The notes under the pieces were generated by a model. The model had not been told where the DNA came from and ran no database searches. It was given only the letters and a program-made list of their open reading frames with translations. The position numbers and the translations under genes were made by a program. Shown here in pieces: positions 31,963 to 40,487 of a stretch of 64,000 nt of DNA; the stretch's first letter is position 1, and every line of letters begins with the position of its first letter. This DNA is from Clostridiaceae bacterium. GTDB taxonomy: Bacteria > Bacillota > Clostridia > Oscillospirales > Acutalibacteraceae. The stretch lies in the NCBI GenBank assembly GCA_016292455.1, contig JAEDIL010000001.1:1-64000 (forward strand). Direction: 5' to 3'.

Positions 31963-32559
31963 TTAACCGAAAATGTTATCAACGATACCGGTAAAGCCGA
32001 GGAACGACACCGATGTCAGTGAAGCGGCAACGAGTGTGATCGGAAGTCCGCGCATGAATTTAGGAATATCTGCGCTTTCAAGTCTTTCGCGGACTCCGGC
32101 AAACATTACCATCGCAAGCATAAAACCGAGTCCTGCGCCGACAGAGTTGAACATTGACTTGGCAAAGTTGTAGCCATTGTCAATGTTGAGAATAACAACG
32201 CCGAGAACCGCGCAGTTTGTGGTAATTAGAGGAAGATAGATTCCCAGAGCATTGTAAAGCGAGGGAATATACTTTTTCAGAACAATTTCAACAAGCTGAA
32301 CCAAAGCGGCAATAACAAGAATGAAAACAATTGTCTGTAAGTATGAAAGACCATTGCTTTCAAGCAAGGTGTTGATCGGATAGCAGACGGCGGTTGCAAG
32401 AGCCATAACGAAAATTACGGCTGCGCTCATTCCGACAGCGGTGTTGAGCTTTTTTGAAACGCCGAGGAACGGGCAGATTCCGAGAAACTTTGCAAGAACA
32501 AAGTTTTGAGTCAGAATTGCCGTCATAAGGATTGCAAGAAGTTCTTTTGTCATTTGCAT
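31963..32559 (-). CDS. rnfA: Rnf complex membrane subunit RnfA
   Basis: A 198-residue six-helix membrane subunit. TQNFVLAKFLGICPFLGVSKK near the start and TTNCAVLGVVILN mid-protein carry the paired Cys that bind the intramembrane Fe-S site shared with RnfE. Its ATG overlaps the rnfE stop (TGATG). Together with RnfE it forms the ion-translocating core. Confidence 0.95.
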   Translation of the reverse strand: MQMTKELLAILMTAILTQNFVLAKFLGICPFLGVSKKLNTAVGMSAAVIFVMALATAVCYPINTLLESNGLSYLQTIVFILVIAALVQLVEIVLKKYIPSLYNALGIYLPLITTNCAVLGVVILNIDNGYNFAKSMFNSVGAGLGFMLAMVMFAGVRERLESADIPKFMRGLPITLVAASLTSVSFLGFTGIVDNIFG

Positions 32560-33287
32560 CAGATTACAGCCTCCTTGCTATCCTCAACAGAGGAAGAATT
32601 TTCTTCACAGTTTTCCTTTGAATTGAGCTTGCAGGTTGCAGCCATCGGACAAGCCTCGCAGCCGCGCAGCTCAGCCCTGGGCTTTCCGCGGTTTTCCGCA
32701 ATTCTGTTGACAACAGCCATAAGAATACCGAAAACGAAGAAGCCTCCCGGAGGAAGAATGAATACGAGCATCGGGTTCTGAGAAAGGAACGGAATGCTCA
32801 GTCCGAGGAAAGAACCTGCACCGAGAATCTCACGAACCGAACCCATGAGGAAGAGAGCGGCAGTGAAGCCGACGCCCATTCCGAGACCGTCAACGGCGGA
32901 AGCAAGAACGGGATTCTTGCTGGCAAAAGCCTCTGCTCTGCCGAGAATTATGCAGTTTACAACGATAAGCGGAAGGTAGACGCCGAGCTGTTCGTCAAGC
33001 TCGGGTGCAAACGCTTTTACAAGCATCTGGACAATGGTGACGAATGAAGCTATAACAACAACATACGCGGGAATACGAACCTTATCGGGAATAACCTTTC
33101 TGAGTGCCGAAATTACAACATTTGAGCAGACAAGAACGATTGAAGCGGCAAGTCCCATTCCGAGCGCGGACTGAACCGAGGTTGTGGTTGCAAGCGTGGG
33201 GCAGGTTCCGAGAACGAGCCTCAGCGTTGGGTTTTCGGCAAGAATACCTTTTGTGAATTCCTTGCCGAGCGACTTTTTTTCAGCCAT
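32559..33287 (-). CDS. rnfE: Rnf complex membrane subunit RnfE with Cys-rich tail
   Basis: A 242-residue paralogue of RnfA with six helices: ENPTLRLVLGTCPTLA near residue 16 and VVNCIILGRAEAFA near 110, again the conserved Cys pair. After the last helix a 45-residue hydrophilic tail carries CEACPMAATC and one further Cys, absent from proteobacterial RnfE. The start is ATG 33287, overlapping rnfG by 8 bp, behind GGAGG. Confidence 0.93.
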   Translation of the reverse strand: MAEKKSLGKEFTKGILAENPTLRLVLGTCPTLATTTSVQSALGMGLAASIVLVCSNVVISALRKVIPDKVRIPAYVVVIASFVTIVQMLVKAFAPELDEQLGVYLPLIVVNCIILGRAEAFASKNPVLASAVDGLGMGVGFTAALFLMGSVREILGAGSFLGLSIPFLSQNPMLVFILPPGGFFVFGILMAVVNRIAENRGKPRAELRGCEACPMAATCKLNSKENCEENSSSVEDSKEAVI

Positions 33288-33849
33288 TGACAGCACCTCC
33301 CTTGATTTGCTCAAAAGCCTTTGAAGCGGCATTGACGGCAGAAACAACAGCCTTTGAAGTTATCGTTGCCGCAGTGATTGCCTGAACAGACTGTCCTTCG
33401 TTTGAGGTTTTGTTCACGGCAAGCTCACCGCTTTTGCCTTTGAAGCGCTCCTTGAATTCCGGCTTGGTGCTGTTTGCACCGAGACCCGGTGTTTCGTCGT
33501 GAGAAAGAATTTCAATGCCGGTAATTACTCCGTCCATATCCATTCCGGTCATAACCGTAACGTCTCCGCCGTAGCCTTTTGCTTTGCTGGTGAAAACAAA
33601 GCCGACCTCCTCTGCCCCGTCCTTTCCGGTGCAATAGCTGACGCCGTTTTCAAGCTCGGCAACCTCGGAAAACTCCTTTGCCTGCGGCAGAACTACCGTC
33701 CGCGAGGTATTCTCCTTCTGAACGGAATTTTCGGAAATCTTTTCTGCCGTAACATTATTTGTGAGAGCAAGCAGAGTTGTTGCAACAAGGCAGATGAGAA
33801 GAAGTGCGACAGCCGGAATAATTATGTCCTTGGCGTTGATTTTTTTCAT
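33280..33849 (-). CDS. rnfG: Rnf complex flavoprotein subunit RnfG
   Basis: A 189-residue subunit with one N-terminal membrane anchor (residues 7-28) and an extracytoplasmic FMN-binding domain. The covalent FMN site is AITAATITSKAV near residue 160; the usual S-G-A-T is T-A-A-T here, with the acceptor Thr kept. ApbE, encoded in the same cluster, would attach the flavin. ATGA overlap with rnfD. Confidence 0.93.
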   Translation of the reverse strand: MKKINAKDIIIPAVALLLICLVATTLLALTNNVTAEKISENSVQKENTSRTVVLPQAKEFSEVAELENGVSYCTGKDGAEEVGFVFTSKAKGYGGDVTVMTGMDMDGVITGIEILSHDETPGLGANSTKPEFKERFKGKSGELAVNKTSNEGQSVQAITAATITSKAVVSAVNAASKAFEQIKGGAVNG

Positions 33850-34853
33850 GCCTTTGCCGCCTCCTTTTCCTGCTTCTCTTTCTTTTCCTCAACAAAACCG
33901 AACGGCTTTGCCCTTGTCAGGTGCTCAATGTGAGGGACGAGAATGTTCATAAGTATGATTGAGAAAGAAACGCCCTCAGGCAGCGAGCCGAAAATTCTTA
34001 TTACCGATGTAATAAGACCGCAGCCGATTCCGAAAATGATGCGTCCTTTGAGATTTATCGGAGAAGTTGCATAGTCAGTAGCCATGAAAAACGCACCGAG
34101 CAGAAGTCCGCCGCCAAGAATTTCATAGGCGAGGAATTGAAGGTTGCCCTTTCCGGCAATGAGCATGCAAACGGCAACGGTGCCGATGAAAGAAAACGGA
34201 ATTGCCGGTGAAATGACTCTTCTCAGCAGAAGATACAATGCGCCTGCGAGCAAAGCGAGCGAGCAGACCTCGCCCATTGAACCTCCGTGGTTACCGATAA
34301 GCATCTGAGTAAGCGACGGAAGATTCTGTGTGAGCGAAAGGTCTCCGCCTTTTGCGGCTGCAAGAGAAGCCATCGGTGTTGCGGTTGTTACGGCGTCCGC
34401 CGCCCAGCCGCTTGTGAACGGCGAAACCCATTTTGCCATTGCTGTCGGGAACGAAACCATGAGAATTATTCTCGCAGTCATTGCCGGGTTGACAAAGTTC
34501 TGTCCCAGTCCTCCGAACATCTGCTTAACAACAACAATTGCAATCACGCTTCCGACTGCCGCCATCCAGAGAGGCAGAGTTGAAGGGAGATTCAGCGCAA
34601 GAATGAGACCGGTGACAACGGCTGAGAGGTCACCGAGCGTTCCGGGGCGCTTCATAGCTTTTCTTGAAAGGTATTCGGCAAGGACTGCCGTTGAGACGGT
34701 GACCGCCGTGAGCGCAAGCGCCTTTGTTCCGAAATAGACAACGGACATCACAAACGCCGGAACAAGGGAAATAATAACGTCAAGCATAATTCCCGTTGTA
34801 GTCTCGCTTGAACGGACGTGCGGCGAGGGGCTGACAGTGAGTTTTTTTGTCAT
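33846..34853 (-). CDS. rnfD: Rnf complex membrane flavoprotein RnfD
   Basis: A 335-residue membrane protein with about nine helices. GLGQNFVNPAMTARIILM and the DAVTTATPMAS segment, carrying the FMN-accepting Thr, are characteristic, as is a late FMATDYATSPIN. The start is ATG 34853 (ATGA overlap with rnfC); the longer frame to 34949 lies inside rnfC. It passes electrons between RnfG and the core. Confidence 0.94.
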   Translation of the reverse strand: MTKKLTVSPSPHVRSSETTTGIMLDVIISLVPAFVMSVVYFGTKALALTAVTVSTAVLAEYLSRKAMKRPGTLGDLSAVVTGLILALNLPSTLPLWMAAVGSVIAIVVVKQMFGGLGQNFVNPAMTARIILMVSFPTAMAKWVSPFTSGWAADAVTTATPMASLAAAKGGDLSLTQNLPSLTQMLIGNHGGSMGEVCSLALLAGALYLLLRRVISPAIPFSFIGTVAVCMLIAGKGNLQFLAYEILGGGLLLGAFFMATDYATSPINLKGRIIFGIGCGLITSVIRIFGSLPEGVSFSIILMNILVPHIEHLTRAKPFGFVEEKKEKQEKEAAKA

Positions 34854-36193
34854 TGCTTTGCACTCTCCTCTCTGAGAACCTGCTTCGCAAGTCTCATATA
34901 TTGAACGAGCGGTCTGCCTGACGGGCAGGAATAAGCGCAGGAGCCGCACTCCATGCAGACCATGGTATGACTTTTTTGAAGACCCTCCGCATCCTTGATT
35001 TTTGCAAAACGCTCAATCAGAGTCGGCATGAGTCCCATCGGACAGACTTCAACGCAGCGACCGCAGCGGATGCAGGCACGTTCGGGCTTTATTGCGTCCT
35101 TTCTGTCTGCAAAAGCAAGAATCGCATTATTCTGCTTACAGATCGGCGCTTCGGTGTCGCAAATTGCAATGCCCATCATCGGTCCGCCGGAAATAATCTT
35201 GCGCGGTTCTTCCTTGAAGCCTCCGCAGTAATCAATAATGTCCTGAATCCTGATGCCGATAGGCACTCGAAGATTCTTCGGTTCTTTGATTGCCGAGCCG
35301 TCAACTGTAATTGAACGGCTTATGAGGGGCTTTCCGGTTTCAATGTATCTTGCAATGAAAGCAACCGAGGCAACGTTCATTACAACGCAGCCGACGTCAG
35401 CGGGGAGCTTTCCGGGTGGAACACGTCTTCCGGTTGCGGAAAGAACCATCATTTTTTCCGCTCCCTGAGGATATTTTGATTTGAGCGCCATAATCCTTAT
35501 TGAGAAGTCGCCGCTTTCCCTGATGTACTTGTCAAAAAGCTCAATAGCCTTTGGTTTGTTATCTTCAACGGCAATTATTACGCTCTCAAAGCCGAGATAC
35601 TTTTTTAGAAGCATAACGCCGTTCATTACGTTCTTTGTGTTTTCAACACATTCGCGGTAGTCAACTGTAATAAACGGTTCGCATTCAGCCGCGTTGACGA
35701 CGAGCGTGTCAACACCCTTGTCCTCGGGAAAAGCAAGCTTGACGTGTGTCGGGAAGCCTGCGCCGCCGAGACCCACAAGACCGGACGCACGGACAGCCTT
35801 GATAAAATCCTGACGGTTCTCAATGACCGGCGGAGTAATGCCCTCATAAAGACGCATTTCACCGTCTGATTCAATCGTGACGCCCTTTGTGATTATTCCG
35901 TTTGCAAGCTTCACGTCGCCGACAGCCTTGACAACGCCGGAAATTGTTGCGTGAATCGGGGTGGAAACAAACTTGTCGGTGTCGCCGATCACCTGACCGA
36001 CAGAAACGGTTTCACCGACCTTGACAGTCGGGGAACACGGGGCGCCGATGTGCTGCTGCATCGGAAGAACAACCGACTGTGGAACCGGCATTCTTTCAAC
36101 CGGCAATTCGGCGGTGTTCTTGTTGTGGGCAACATTGACCCCGCCGCGACCCTTTCCGATTGCAGAAAGAACCTTGGGAATTGATTTTTTCAT
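34850..36193 (-). CDS. rnfC: Rnf complex NADH-binding subunit RnfC
   Basis: A 447-residue peripheral subunit that reduces NAD+. The N-terminal VPQSVVLPMQQHIGAPCSP lies before the NADH/FMN site (GLGGAGFPTHVKL near residue 134, NAAECEPFITVDYR). The C-terminus has two 4Fe-4S motifs (CIRCGRCVEVCP and CMECGSCAYSCP). The start is ATG 36193, 7 bp after GGAGA. It is the first rnf gene, 17 bp after the Gx transporter gene. Confidence 0.95.
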   Translation of the reverse strand: MKKSIPKVLSAIGKGRGGVNVAHNKNTAELPVERMPVPQSVVLPMQQHIGAPCSPTVKVGETVSVGQVIGDTDKFVSTPIHATISGVVKAVGDVKLANGIITKGVTIESDGEMRLYEGITPPVIENRQDFIKAVRASGLVGLGGAGFPTHVKLAFPEDKGVDTLVVNAAECEPFITVDYRECVENTKNVMNGVMLLKKYLGFESVIIAVEDNKPKAIELFDKYIRESGDFSIRIMALKSKYPQGAEKMMVLSATGRRVPPGKLPADVGCVVMNVASVAFIARYIETGKPLISRSITVDGSAIKEPKNLRVPIGIRIQDIIDYCGGFKEEPRKIISGGPMMGIAICDTEAPICKQNNAILAFADRKDAIKPERACIRCGRCVEVCPMGLMPTLIERFAKIKDAEGLQKSHTMVCMECGSCAYSCPSGRPLVQYMRLAKQVLREESAKQ

Positions 36194-36210
36194 TCTTTCA
36201 TCTCCAGATT

Positions 36211-36735
36211 TCAATTCTTTTTGAGTATATCAAGTCTCGGCATGACGGCATTGAGAACAACACCTGTCAGACTGCCGCTGACAATTGCAAAAAGCAAAAG
36301 ATATTTGCCGTAGCCAAGCATTGCCGCGCCCGAAAGAACGCAGGAGCAAAGAAGCTGACCGGCATTATGGAACACAGCGCAGATTACGCCGATTCCGACA
36401 AAACTGAGACCTTTGTTTCTGAATCTGAGCGCCGCGCAAAGGGCAAACGCCGAAAGAAGTCCGCCGCAAAGACTCATAGTCCCCGCAACAGCACCCCTTG
36501 TTATAAAAGCAAAAAGAGCCTTTAAAGCTGTGATATACAAAGCACCGGGAAGCCCGGAAAGGCTTGCGGCAAACATTGTCACAATATTTGAAAGACCAAC
36601 CTTGGCGCCTGCCGGCAAAAACGGCAGTTCCGGAAAAAGGAAGCCTTCAAAAAGGCTCAGCACCAAAGCCAGCGCGCCGAGTATTCCGAAAAGAGCAACG
36701 AAGTTCACCTTCGTTTTTTCATTCGGCAACGGCAT
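36211..36735 (-). CDS. Gx transporter family membrane protein
   Basis: A 174-residue membrane protein with about five helices, of the family annotated Gx transporter or heptaprenyl-diphosphate-synthase component I. Typical features are FLPAGAKVGLSNIVTMFA and LGYGKYLLLFAIVSG. It often sits beside NusG-II and ApbE/Rnf genes, as here. The start chosen, ATG 36735, overlaps the previous gene by 17 bp and has a weak SD; a GTG at about 36711 is an alternative. The transported molecule is unknown. Confidence 0.8.
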   Translation of the reverse strand: MPLPNEKTKVNFVALFGILGALALVLSLFEGFLFPELPFLPAGAKVGLSNIVTMFAASLSGLPGALYITALKALFAFITRGAVAGTMSLCGGLLSAFALCAALRFRNKGLSFVGIGVICAVFHNAGQLLCSCVLSGAAMLGYGKYLLLFAIVSGSLTGVVLNAVMPRLDILKKN

Positions 36736-37093
36736 CAATGCTTTTTTCTTCGTTTTCAATGATAACAACAACCTTGTTCGGGACACACGCAGCAGTGTCT
36801 CCGTTTTTTGAAAGAGCGCCGCTTTTCAGGCAAAGCTTATCCGGACAGTCTGCACGGAGAAAAGAAATTTTCCCGTTTTCAACCAAAATCACACAGCCGC
36901 CGACAGGCATTTCATAGCTCTCCCGCACCGCAGAAAGGTCAATTTCGCAAAGCTTCTCCCCGTTTTGCCAAACGGAGGCGACCGGAGGCTTATCCGCGGA
37001 AAAAAGCGGCAGAAGAAACAGAAAAACGCAAAGCAGACTCAGTGCGGCAATCAGAAAAACATCGCCCTTTTTAATTTTGAGTGAATTTTTCAT
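36719..37093 (-). CDS. NusG domain II-containing extracytoplasmic protein
   Basis: A 124-residue protein with one N-terminal membrane helix (about residues 11-31) and a small beta domain of the NusG-II type. The signature is the CPDKLCLKSG...CVPNKVVV segment near residues 80-110, whose Cys pair may bind metal or form a disulfide. The ATG overlaps the apbE stop (ATGA). It is frequently found with Rnf and ApbE genes; function is unknown. Confidence 0.85.
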   Translation of the reverse strand: MKNSLKIKKGDVFLIAALSLLCVFLFLLPLFSADKPPVASVWQNGEKLCEIDLSAVRESYEMPVGGCVILVENGKISFLRADCPDKLCLKSGALSKNGDTAACVPNKVVVIIENEEKSIDAVAE

Positions 37094-38115
37094 GCTGTTT
37101 TTTCAAAGTCAATTTCGCCGTAGGTAGTGACATTCAGCTCGCTGTCAACAAAAACTGCACCGGCGGAAAATTCGCTGAGCAAAGCCTTGCTCTTTTCTTC
37201 GCCGAGAACGAAACAGGCGGTTGAGAGTGCGTCGGAGAGCGCGCCACTGTCACAAACGACCGTAACGCTTGCAAGTCCGCTTTCCGCCGGGTATCCCGTG
37301 TTTGCGTCCAGGATATGGTGATAGCGCTTTGAGTCCTTTTCAAAATACTTCTCGTAGTCGCCGGAGGTTGAAACAAAGCCCTCTGAAAGCTGAATGACGC
37401 CGATATATGCGTTTTCCTGCCTCGGATGACGAACTGCAATGCGCCATTTGTCACCGGCGCGGTTGCGCTTGCCCCAGGCAAAAATGCTTCCTCCAACAGA
37501 AACAACGCCGCCCTTTGCACCGCAGTTTTTAATGTAATCGCTGACGGCATCGCATGCCGCGCCCTTTCCGACTGCGCCGAAATCAAGCTGCTGACCCTCT
37601 GCAACCCTGAGCGTGCTTCCGTTCACTTCAACCTTTTCATAATCAACAACGCCGAGCGCCTTTTCAAGCTCGCTTTTTTCGGGCACTTTTCTCAGGTCCC
37701 CGTCAAAATTCCACAGTGAGGAAACCGGACCGACAGTCAGGTCAAAAGCGCCGTTGCTGAGCTCTGAAACCTTTCTGCATTCTGTAAAAATCGCCGCCGC
37801 ACCCGCGCTTTCGGCAGTTCCGTTTTCGTTGAGCTTTGAAACAGCGGAGTCCTCCCTGTTTCGCGAAATTTCTTTGTCAAGGTTATCAATAATGCCCTTG
37901 ACAACCGAAAGCTTTTTGAAAGTGTCATCACCGTAAAGCCGTACAGTAACAACGCTGCCCATTGAAAAACCGTTCTGCTCCTTGCAGGTGTAATCCTTTT
38001 TGTATTCATGAAAGAGCACCCCTGCTGCCGCCGCAAAAACAACGAGCAAAGAGCAAAGGACAGTCAGGATAATCTTTTTCTTTTTGCCTTTATCCATAGT
38101 CTTTTTTTTGCTCAT
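37090..38115 (-). CDS. apbE: FAD:protein FMN transferase ApbE
   Basis: A 341-residue extracytoplasmic enzyme that moves FMN from FAD onto Thr residues of RnfG and RnfD. A basic start and membrane helix (about residues 15-35) precede the catalytic domain. Typical motifs are GSVVTVRLYGDD, the DFGAVGKGAACDAV box near residue 180, SVGGSIFAWG and the late HILDANTGYPAE box. The start is ATG 38115 behind GGAGGA; the in-frame ATG at 38148 lies next to the -10 element. It leads the nine-gene apbE-rnf operon. Confidence 0.93.
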   Translation of the reverse strand: MSKKKTMDKGKKKKIILTVLCSLLVVFAAAAGVLFHEYKKDYTCKEQNGFSMGSVVTVRLYGDDTFKKLSVVKGIIDNLDKEISRNREDSAVSKLNENGTAESAGAAAIFTECRKVSELSNGAFDLTVGPVSSLWNFDGDLRKVPEKSELEKALGVVDYEKVEVNGSTLRVAEGQQLDFGAVGKGAACDAVSDYIKNCGAKGGVVSVGGSIFAWGKRNRAGDKWRIAVRHPRQENAYIGVIQLSEGFVSTSGDYEKYFEKDSKRYHHILDANTGYPAESGLASVTVVCDSGALSDALSTACFVLGEEKSKALLSEFSAGAVFVDSELNVTTYGEIDFEKTA

Positions 38116-38158
38116 GAAAAGTCCTCCGAAAAACAACCGTTTTGTCATATTACTTTTT

Positions 38159-38187
38159 ATTGTATACTATCCGGCTCAAAATTTCAA
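38159..38187 (-). promoter_or_regulatory. SigA promoter of the apbE-rnf operon
   Basis: Minus strand TTGAAA (38187-38182), 17-bp spacer, TACAAT (38164-38159). It would drive all nine genes down to rnfB; no other promoter of this quality was noticed inside the block. Confidence 0.7.
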
Positions 38188-38221
38188 GACACATTGCGTC
38201 ATAAAAGGACAAATATTGCAC

Positions 38222-38250
38222 TTGCGCCGAAAGACATGAACTGCTATACT
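38222..38250 (+). promoter_or_regulatory. SigA promoter of iron-containing ADH gene
   Basis: TTGCGC (38222-38227), 17-bp spacer, TATACT (38245-38250). Back to back with the rnf promoter. Confidence 0.65.
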
Positions 38251-38306
38251 TGAATCAGGCAAAATATTCCTCCCGGTCTGATGAATTTTATAAAAGGAGC
38301 AATTCT

Positions 38307-39422
38307 ATGGACTTCAATTTATCCGTTCCCGTCCGCGTTGTCAGTTCAAAAGGCGTGGTCAAAGAAAAAGCATTCCTTCTTTCCTCTTTCGGAAAACGCT
38401 GTCTCATTGTTACCGGAGGAAGGAGTGCGGTTCTCAGCGGTGCGCTTGACGACATGAAAGCAGCACTCAGAGAGAATGAAACAGATTTTGAGATTTTTGA
38501 CAGAATCACGCCCAATCCGTATATCGAGGACTGTCACCTTGCCGGCGCGATTGCAAGGGAATTCAACGCAGATTTCATTGTCGGAATCGGCGGCGGCTCC
38601 GCACTCGACGCAGCAAAAGCAGTGGCCGTCTACGCCGCAAACGGAGACTTTTCGCCGTTTGATATATATGAAAAGCAGGAAAGGAATATCGCCCTGCCGC
38701 TTGTGCTTGTCGGAACAACCGCAGGAACAGGCAGCGAGGTCGGTTCCGTCTCCGTTCTTTCAAACAGGAAAAACGGACGAAAAAAGAGCATCAACTATCC
38801 GGACTGCGCGCCGAAGCTGACTTTCGCCGACAGCACATATACCCACTCCATGCCGTATTCTGTGACAGTTTCAACTGCACTTGACGCTCTCTCTCACGCA
38901 ATTGAGGGATATTTAGGCAACAAATGCACCGATATTCCCACCATGTTTGCTGAAAAGGCAATTCCTATGATCTGGAACGGACTCAGGTTTCTTGAAAAAG
39001 AAAAATGCCTGCCTGATGAAAAGCTTCGCGAGCAGCTTTACTATGGCTCTCTTTACGCCGGAATCACGCTTTCTTATTGCGGAACAGCGTTCCCCCATCC
39101 GCTCGGCTATGTTCTGACAGAAAACTTCGGCGTTCCGCATGGCTTTGCCTGCGCCGCTTTTATGCCGGAGCTTATCCGCCGCGCGGTACGCTTTGAGCGT
39201 GACAAAGCGAGGAGGCTCTTTACCCTCATGAAAACCGACAGCGCGGAGTTTTTCAGAGTGATAACCTCTATTTGCGAGTGCGGTGACATCACAATGACAG
39301 AAGAGGAGCTTTCCGCCTGGTGCGAAAGATGGAAGAACGTTCCTTCTAACTTCATTGCTTCCCCCGGAGGCTTTTCAAAGGAAGAAGCAAAAAATATGCT
39401 GAGGACAAAGTTCGTCAGATAA
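38307..39422 (+). CDS. Iron-containing alcohol dehydrogenase
   Basis: A 371-residue group III dehydrogenase. It has the NAD-binding VGIGGGSALDAAKA near residue 93, VGTTAGTGSEV, the metal-ligand stretch STALDALSHAIEGYLG and the second ligand region GTAFPHPLGY...GVPHGFACA. The start is ATG 38307 behind AAAAGGAG; the longer frame starts inside the promoter. The enzyme reduces an aldehyde or ketone with NAD(P)H, but the substrate cannot be named. It is monocistronic and divergent from the rnf operon. Confidence 0.9.
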   Translation: MDFNLSVPVRVVSSKGVVKEKAFLLSSFGKRCLIVTGGRSAVLSGALDDMKAALRENETDFEIFDRITPNPYIEDCHLAGAIAREFNADFIVGIGGGSALDAAKAVAVYAANGDFSPFDIYEKQERNIALPLVLVGTTAGTGSEVGSVSVLSNRKNGRKKSINYPDCAPKLTFADSTYTHSMPYSVTVSTALDALSHAIEGYLGNKCTDIPTMFAEKAIPMIWNGLRFLEKEKCLPDEKLREQLYYGSLYAGITLSYCGTAFPHPLGYVLTENFGVPHGFACAAFMPELIRRAVRFERDKARRLFTLMKTDSAEFFRVITSICECGDITMTEEELSAWCERWKNVPSNFIASPGGFSKEEAKNMLRTKFVR

Positions 39423-39564
39423 GCTGATAAAGCAAAACGGGACTGTCGCATTTATTACGGGAAATCCGCGTTTCAGTTCGCATTTCTGCATTTTCTTTTT
39501 CGGGTTTTATTGCACTCATTTTCCCTTATTTCCAAATTTTAATTATTTTGTTGCAAAACCCGAT

Positions 39565-39570
39565 TATAAT
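39565..39570 (+). promoter_or_regulatory. -10 element upstream of H/NC-motif protein gene
   Basis: A perfect TATAAT at 39565-39570, 31 bp before the ATG at 39602; the -35 (TTATTT at -17 spacing) is weak. Confidence 0.45.
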
Positions 39571-39601
39571 GTCTATGACAATTTAACACAGGGAGGAAGA
39601 C

Positions 39602-40234
39602 ATGGATAAAACAAAAACAATCAGACGTCTGCTCTGCTTACTGCTTGCCGCAGCAATGTTTTTTTCAGTCGCGCTGCCGGTGTTCGCAAAATTTGAACCG
39701 CCGGTTGCCAGAATGACGGTAGTCTCATACCAAAAAAACTTGGCTTCAACCGGTCACGCATGGCTCTATTTTGAAAACGTTTCAAAAAAGACCATAACCG
39801 TCGGCATTTATAAACTGCCGCCGAGAAGCGGCGTTTCGGTCGGAACTTTCGGATATGTCCGCAAGGAGGGACCCGGCGTCTACTACAACGTTGAAAGCTA
39901 CATAACCAACCATCAGGGAACCAAAGGCAGAGTTTCCATTTCGCAGCTCATCACCGGGCAGCAGCTTGAAAAGGTGAGCAAAAAAATCAATCAGTTCAAA
40001 AGCACATGGAACCTTGCCCGCAATTGCTCATATTTTGCGGGAACGGTCTGGAATACCGTTGCATCGAACCGACTTGCAGCCATCTCCACTCCTGCGCTTC
40101 TTCGCGCTTCGATGAAAAAATACGGTTTGAAGAAGAATGTCTATCATCAGCCTGTTCTGCCGAATCAGGTTTTCAAACAAAAGGGCAGCACTTTAAAACA
40201 GGTTCGGAAAAGTACGCTGATTGCCGGACTGTAA
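39602..40234 (+). CDS. Secreted protein with papain-like H/NC motif
   Basis: A 210-residue exported protein with a signal peptide at residues 1-29 (RRLLCLLLAAAMFFSVALPV, cleavage after FAK/VFA). It carries a His in STGHAWLYFEN near residue 51 and a Cys in LARNCSYFAGTVWN near residue 140. This His-first, Asn-Cys-later order is that of permuted papain-like (LRAT, NlpC/P60-like) hydrolases, where NC is the nucleophile site. The last 22 residues, VFKQKGSTLKQVRKSTLIAGL, resemble a short repeat that recurs just downstream in another frame. The start is ATG 39602 after GGGAGGA. Enzyme activity is an inference from two motifs. Confidence 0.6.
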   Translation: MDKTKTIRRLLCLLLAAAMFFSVALPVFAKFEPPVARMTVVSYQKNLASTGHAWLYFENVSKKTITVGIYKLPPRSGVSVGTFGYVRKEGPGVYYNVESYITNHQGTKGRVSISQLITGQQLEKVSKKINQFKSTWNLARNCSYFAGTVWNTVASNRLAAISTPALLRASMKKYGLKKNVYHQPVLPNQVFKQKGSTLKQVRKSTLIAGL

Positions 40235-40278
40235 TCAAAACCTCAATAAAACTGCACGGTGGAAAGCGCAACATAGCA

Positions 40279-40368
40279 ATGAAGGACGCTCCGGCAGAAA
40301 AGGTTTTCAAGCAAAGGGGAACCTCGCTCGTCAGGGTCAGAAGCAGCGCTCTTAATTCAGGACTTTAA
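40279..40368 (+). pseudogene. Duplicate tail of the H/NC protein in a shifted frame
   Basis: Twenty-nine codons from ATG 40279 end in VFKQRGTSLVRVRSSALNSGL. This matches the tail of the preceding gene at about 11 of 21 positions, including the final Gly-Leu-stop. It is in a different frame and 45 bp beyond that gene's stop. Either a longer protein with two tail repeats was broken by a stop and frameshift, or this is a tiny independent gene with a poor SD (GGAAAG). Confidence 0.45.
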
Positions 40369-40380
40369 TATCAGAATATC

Positions 40381-40418
40381 AAAACAAAACGCCCGGCAGA
40401 ACCGGGCGTTTTGTTTTG
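40381..40418 (+). terminator. Terminator after H/NC-motif gene
   Basis: AAAACAAAACGCCCGG pairs with CCGGGCGTTTTGTTTT, a 16-bp stem with loop CAGAA and an in-stem U-tract. Confidence 0.85.
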
Positions 40419-40431
40419 ACGGGCAACACTG

Positions 40432-40479
40432 AAAAAGGACTGCACGGCTCAGAGTATTCCGAGCCGTGCAGTCCTTTTT
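40432..40479. terminator. rpoC terminator (bidirectional)
   Basis: A perfect 19-bp stem (40432-40450 with 40461-40479) with T-runs at both ends, 9 bp after the rpoC stop. Confidence 0.88.
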
Positions 40480-40487
40480 GCTATGAT

